Part shown: positions 59,427-64,000 of the stretch, piece after piece
Numbering within the stretch: the first letter of the stretch is position 1
Layout: each line of letters starts with the position of its first letter
From: Mytilus galloprovincialis
Taxonomy: Eukaryota > Mollusca > Bivalvia > Mytilida > Mytilidae
Direction: 5' to 3'
Length of the DNA stretch: 64,000 nt
Assembly (NCBI RefSeq): GCF_965363235.1
Contig: NC_134849.1
Span: 52,088,122-52,152,121 of the forward strand
The notes under the pieces: model-generated
The model's database searches: none
What the model saw: the letters and a program-made list of their open reading frames with translations, nothing else
What the model was told of the DNA's origin: nothing
Made by a program: the position numbers and the translations under genes

Positions 59427-60600
59427 TCACCTCCTCAGTTGTCATGTCATAATTTAGATTATCAGAGTTAAATTGATCAATAAACTTATTATCATTAGAA
59501 AAATTATCGTTCCGATTTACATTCATAAGCTTTTAAAAAGTATTCAAACCATTCCTGATGGGTTATATTTAAACTAGGATCAGAATTTGTATTGGATTTT
59601 AAGTATTTATGGCTTTCCAAAATTCTTCAGGATTGCGTTTTTCTGCCTCCAAAATATCATTCAGAACTTTTTGACGAAAATTTCTATATTTCTTTTTTAC
59701 TAGCTTATTATACTCCTTTTTCTGTTGTAATACATATAATCTCAAAGTTTTATCCCAAGGTGTTTCACACAACCATCTACTTAAACATTTAACATTTCTG
59801 TACATAGTTTCACACTCCCAATCATAATATGGTTTCTTTATTTTTCTACGTTTCATTCCGTGTTTACCTTTACTCTTTGCATTACCCACAAAAGCTGCAT
59901 TATAAAGCATAGAGGATACTTTTGAAACAGTTTCATTTACCCCTTTTAAAAGTGGACTGTTGGGATCCAATAAATTATGATCATTATTATTATTATCATT
60001 TTTCAATACCAGTGTGTCTATTTCTTTTATAATTAGACTAAAATTATAGCATAAAATATTAGCTTTACATACTTCTTCCCGAGCTCCATTTATGTTAATT
60101 ATTTTCAAGTTATTTTTTTGTAAATTGAATATGTTCTCTTGTGCTGATTGAGATAAAATCTGCACTGATATTGGACAATGATCAGAAAGTTTTTGTCCAA
60201 TAGATGTTTGTCGCAATTGGTACGAACAGTATGAGATGAGTTTGCTGGTGAAATATATAAAAAAACAAACAAATAAATTCCTTGTCAAACCAAAATATTT
60301 TTTATCAAGCTTCAACCACATGATATCATTAACAGAATTATCAATCAATTAAATTCCTGTCAAAATTTCTTTTCTAACGAATACTATCAATCCACCCCTA
60401 CTTTTATTTGAATCAGATATACAATTGACATGACATTTGTATCCGTCTAATGCCAATATATCTTTAGAAGAAGCATGACAGTCCTATAATATCAGAGGAC
60501 ATAAAATTTTTAAAGTTTTCATAATCTAGTTTAGAAGTCCTAAGACCACCACTTAACCTTCTAAACAAACCATTTTACATTCCAACTTGAAATGGATTTT
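59427..60600 (-). pseudogene. Non-LTR retrotransposon, endonuclease and linker (5' half)
   Basis: - strand. From about 60600 a frame shows the start of an AP-type endonuclease (GLFRRLSGGLRTSKLDYENF, then RGGLIVFVRKEIL at about 60380). It continues into 60348-59599 with WLKLDKKYFGLTRN and, abruptly, LSDHCPIS, followed by a ~190-residue linker ending NPEEFWKAI. The part between FVCFFIYF and LSDHCPIS is only about 20 residues, so the middle of the nuclease (including the usual GDFN region) is missing. Further frame changes bring it to TTEEV at about 59430, where similarity stops. Confidence 0.75.
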
Positions 60601-61210
60601 TTTTTTGACACTTTAATACACATGACAATAACCCCAAATTAAAATAAAAAGCATAGACCTGATACCTTAGACAGTATAAACAATTCTGTTTTAATATTTC
60701 TATTTTAAAGGTGAAAAATCTATGGATTTTTATTCACAATACTTTTGCATTGTTTTGTTTTTCTTAAAACATATTCATTTGAAACAAAAAAAGATGCTCT
60801 ATGTCATCGTACAAAATTATATATATATAAGTATTAATGTTGTTGGGAAATACATGTAACATTTTAGTTTGAAGTTTACACAAAATCCCTGAATGCACCA
60901 GAAACTGCTGATGCAATAGTGGATGCAAGGTCATTAATGCGTTGATTTGATTCATGTCTCTTGTGATCTTCCGTATAATGGATTACTGGACTGACGACCA
61001 TCCCTTCCTTGAATGGAATGACTATTTCCATATGGATTATACTTATGATTTTCTGTCAGCTGTGCCTGAAATGACCAACTGTTGTAATTTGTATTCCCTT
61101 CATTGTAACTATAGTTCTGGTGATTTCCCATTGCTTCACTTCCTACATACTTGTCCTTATTGTGACTTTGATAATTCTTTTTTGTTTCCCTATCATGATT
61201 ATTCACAGAT
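60601..61210 (-). mobile_element. Probable upstream part of the LINE (ORF1 end?)
   Basis: The - strand frame 61206-60952 is rich in N, S, G, Y and Q (NYNSWSFQAQLTENHKYNPY) and is followed in frame by NDLASTIASAVSGAF. It lies just upstream of the endonuclease in the same orientation, so it could be the low-complexity end of an ORF1. This is inferred from position only. Confidence 0.35.
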
Positions 61211-61569
61211 CTACGTTAAGAACGCGGAAAGGGTAACTTCCCTTTTGCCAGGTTGGAAGTTTACCTGAACAACTGCCTTCATAAATAAGCCTTTTAAACC
61301 TGTTATGCTGCCAGGTAGAATTCAAACTCTCAACTAACTTACAACACATTTTCGCAATCTAAGATCTTTTGTAAATTAAATTATATTACATAATTATAGT
61401 CGTCTGATCACTACATTTACCGATTGTGTCTCTTTTTGTTTGTTAGATGTTGATTGATTGTGTATTCGGATTTGACGTGACAACCATACCCCACTACAAC
61501 TCCATGCATACGAAGCCGTTTTCTGAATTTATCTTTATCAGGAACGCTATATCAATTTATGAGTTTGAA

Positions 61570-61791
61570 TACTGTAAATCAACTTATTTTCGCGAGCGAT
61601 TTATTTTCGCGAATTTCGCGAGTATAAAAAATACGCGAATATAAATCGTCGCGAATATTTAAAATTTGGATCTCTCCTTATTAAACTACACCAAATGAAT
61701 AAGAAGATCGCGAAATTAAATAGCCGCGAAGTTAACAAGAATAAGTAAAACGCGAAATAAAGTATCCGCGAAATTAAGTTGGTTTACAGTA
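61570..61791. mobile_element. TA-flanked MITE rich in TTCGCGAA-type motifs
   Basis: The ends TACTGTAAATCAACTTA (61570) and TAAGTTGGTTTACAGTA (to 61791) are inverted repeats, with TA at both outer edges. The interior carries more than ten 'cgcgaa'/'ttcgcg' motifs and no ORF. The flanks 'atttatgagtttgaa' and 'tccctttggtat' are contiguous in the retroelement tail at 45090-45122, so the element sits in a recognisable target. TA duplication points to the Tc1/mariner superfamily. Confidence 0.85.
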
Positions 61792-62735
61792 TCCCTTTGG
61801 TATATTTCGCCTCTCTTATTTTGTTACCCATTTTATAAAGTGTGTTTATCTTTATACACATTCCTGCGTTCACGTTTATGATATGCCTCGTGTAGATTTT
61901 TGTTCCGTATACAAGTGTATAAGTATTTTTTGACAAAACAATAAATTCGATGTGTCAATTACTAGTAGTTCATGAACATTAATTTTGTATTGATGCTGTT
62001 ACACGTCGCATTGGTTAAAAGAAAGAAATAACGCGTGACTTCAATGTTTCTTGTTCTGATATTTGATAATATAATTTAAATCAAACACATCTCAATATTG
62101 AAAATGACTCTAGATAATGGCTGTTAGAAAATCACTTAATTGAACAAATACGTAACTACATTTCTTAAGCGGACATTAAAGTTTCTACTTAACCAACGTT
62201 AGGCAATATGCTATTGTTATTCTGGCAAAAGGACGATAATCCGAATGTTTTAAGAGTCAGATCTCCTCTTAGAAGTGCATTATTTCGTCGACTTTAAAAT
62301 TATCTCGTAAATACTTTAAAAAAATATGGGAATCAATGATGAGATTATTTAGTAATTGGTTAGAAGCAGTATATAAAAAAATATGTGTAGGATTAGGGTA
62401 TAGGGTACCTATTCCTTTCCACCAGATGCCAATTTTAACAATTATCCGGTGTAGTAAACTTGGAACCGTATAGATAATAATTTTTTCTTCAAAAGTCCAG
62501 AAAACTAATTTATAATTTATAATTTCATAATTATTCCCTTTATGCATGACAAGCATTTAAACAATTTTCCATGAAAACAAATTAACAGAGGAATTAAGTG
62601 ATAACTGCTTGTGTATCTACTGATGCGACACTTTACAAGTTTTACGGTCACTCGTCACGATTTAGTGACCGATACCAAGTGTCTGTATCTCAACCCTTGA
62701 GAGACTTGTGGTTCTGGTACTAGATTTAAGAATAC
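61792..62735. other. Non-coding stretch
   Basis: Begins with the end of the interrupted retroelement tail scrap, then AT-rich DNA without a recognised gene or repeat. Confidence 0.4.
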
Positions 62736-62737
62736 CA

Positions 62738-62902
62738 AAAGATGGACGAAAGATACCAGAGGGACAGTCAAACTCGTAGATTGGAAATAAACTGACAACG
62801 CCATGGCTAAAAATAAAAAGACAACTAGACAAATAATAGTAAAGAAGACACAACATAGAAAACGAAAGACTAAGCAACACGAACCCCACCAAAAAAAACC
62901 AT
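62738..62902 (-). repeat. Scrap of retroelement 3' tail, inverted
   Basis: 'gatggacgaaagataccaga', 'gggacagtcaaactcgtaga', 'ctgacaacgccatggctaaa' and 'gcaacacgaaccccacc' are the reverse complement of 44980-45135, well preserved. Confidence 0.8.
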
Positions 62903-64000
62903 TGTGTCATATACTCTCAGATCGTTCCAATTTTATAAGTGTAAACCGCATAACGGGTACTGTGTACATAACAGGAGATGCCTCCGGTGGAGTTCTTACG
63001 ATTCCACCATATAGTTGTCTATCCTGATTTGTATATCGTTATTTAAAATGGATCAACTAGTTTTGAACATCGGCATACTACCGTTGTCTCGGTGACTTGT
63101 GAGCAGACACATTTTAGTATAACTGAATATGCACAACAATGACATTTGAAGTGTGTATGTATCAAATTGTTTTAAATTTGTTAGGTACATAATTATCATG
63201 TACGTTTTAAGTACTACTAAAATGAATGCAGTACTAATAGTATTTTGTTTGCATCGCCTACGATAGAACAATACCATTTGCCATCCAGTTTCAGGTTTAA
63301 AAATGAGTATGTGTAGATTTAGGTTTTAGATTAGGGCCATTTTGGGTCATATCAAGTTAAAAATTTTACAAATATCCTCCTATTTGGCAAACAATGAATA
63401 AATTTGCCAAATTTAGGTTTCGGCACACATTTCACCCTTTATTGACATGGATTTTGACGTGTTGGAGTTTTGATTACACTGTCTTTGATAGAAACCCATA
63501 TAAGGAAATACCAGAAACTTTAAAATTGTAATTTGATGCTTCTCCACTAAACACGTTCCTTAAACAAGTAAACTAAAGGCCGTTCACATTGACCTAAACT
63601 CGGTGTTGTGTTAGTGTAACTCACACATGAACTAAACATAATTACTTTCCCATTGATAAAACTCAATGTTTACATGTAGTTTCAATCATGTTTTGTCTAC
63701 ATGCAGTCGATAGTCGATGTAGGCCTTGTGTAGGTTAAGTGTACACAAAACGAGACATACGCGCATTCAGATCTTAAATTGTCCCATGTATATTTAAAAA
63801 ATCAACGATTTTTATATAAAATTGATACTTATAACACTTATTAATAAAGTTCTTTACAGAAATATTTGTCTGAACTATATATTTATTTGTTATAAAAACA
63901 CTTTACGTAGCCTTATTAACCTCTTATCAAGACTCATCCATCATCATTGCCGATCACATAAGTCATTTGAAAAGGTCTTCCCGAATCGACTGGACGTACA
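62903..64000. other. Non-coding stretch to the window end
   Basis: No gene, RNA gene or structured repeat was recognised. Confidence 0.35.

Overview
This window looks like nuclear DNA of a bivalve mollusc, most likely a marine mussel (Mytilus-like). It is strongly AT-rich and has no bacterial-style gene packing. Genes are split into short exons with GT..AG introns, and most of the sequence is transposable elements, foldback elements and minisatellites. The species-level guess rests on a bivalve-type protease inhibitor gene and on dispersed repeats of a kind I associate with mussel genomes; no search was run.

Two protein-coding genes could be assembled by joining exons with matching reading phase. 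Gene A (+ strand, coding 26029-41142, six coding exons) encodes a predicted 245-residue single-pass membrane protein. It has a long acidic N-terminal region, a basic patch, one hydrophobic segment, and a short C-terminal tail built from small phase-1 exons. Its family is unknown to me. Gene B (- strand, coding 51479 down to 48383, three exons) encodes a 90-residue secreted peptide. After its signal peptide it carries 12 cysteines arranged as two six-cysteine repeats, one per exon, and it closely resembles the bivalve cvSI (MEROPS I84-type) serine protease inhibitors.

Layout: 1-6860 is repeat-rich non-coding DNA with several MITE-like elements and a LINE 3' tail. 6864-20320 is a near-perfect head-to-tail array of four ~3.35 kb units, each carrying the same LINE fragments, microsatellite and dispersed repeats. 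20321-25900 shows no gene. 26029-43400 is gene A, whose introns are filled with tRNA-derived SINE trimers, minisatellites, foldbacks and a 779 bp element with long inverted termini. 44372-45143 is a retroelement fragment, probably Penelope-like. 48383-51479 is gene B, with a SINE dimer in its first intron. 54331-61210 holds a decayed non-LTR retrotransposon on the - strand, apparently split by about 3 kb of other DNA. 61211-64000 holds a TA-flanked MITE inserted in an older repeat, then sequence in which nothing was recognised.

The two genes show no functional link. The shared theme is repeat architecture: both genes carry a sense-oriented multimer of the same ~440 bp SINE-bearing unit in their first intron. 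The most unusual structure is the four-copy array with a 3-nt microhomology junction and mosaic variant sharing between copies.
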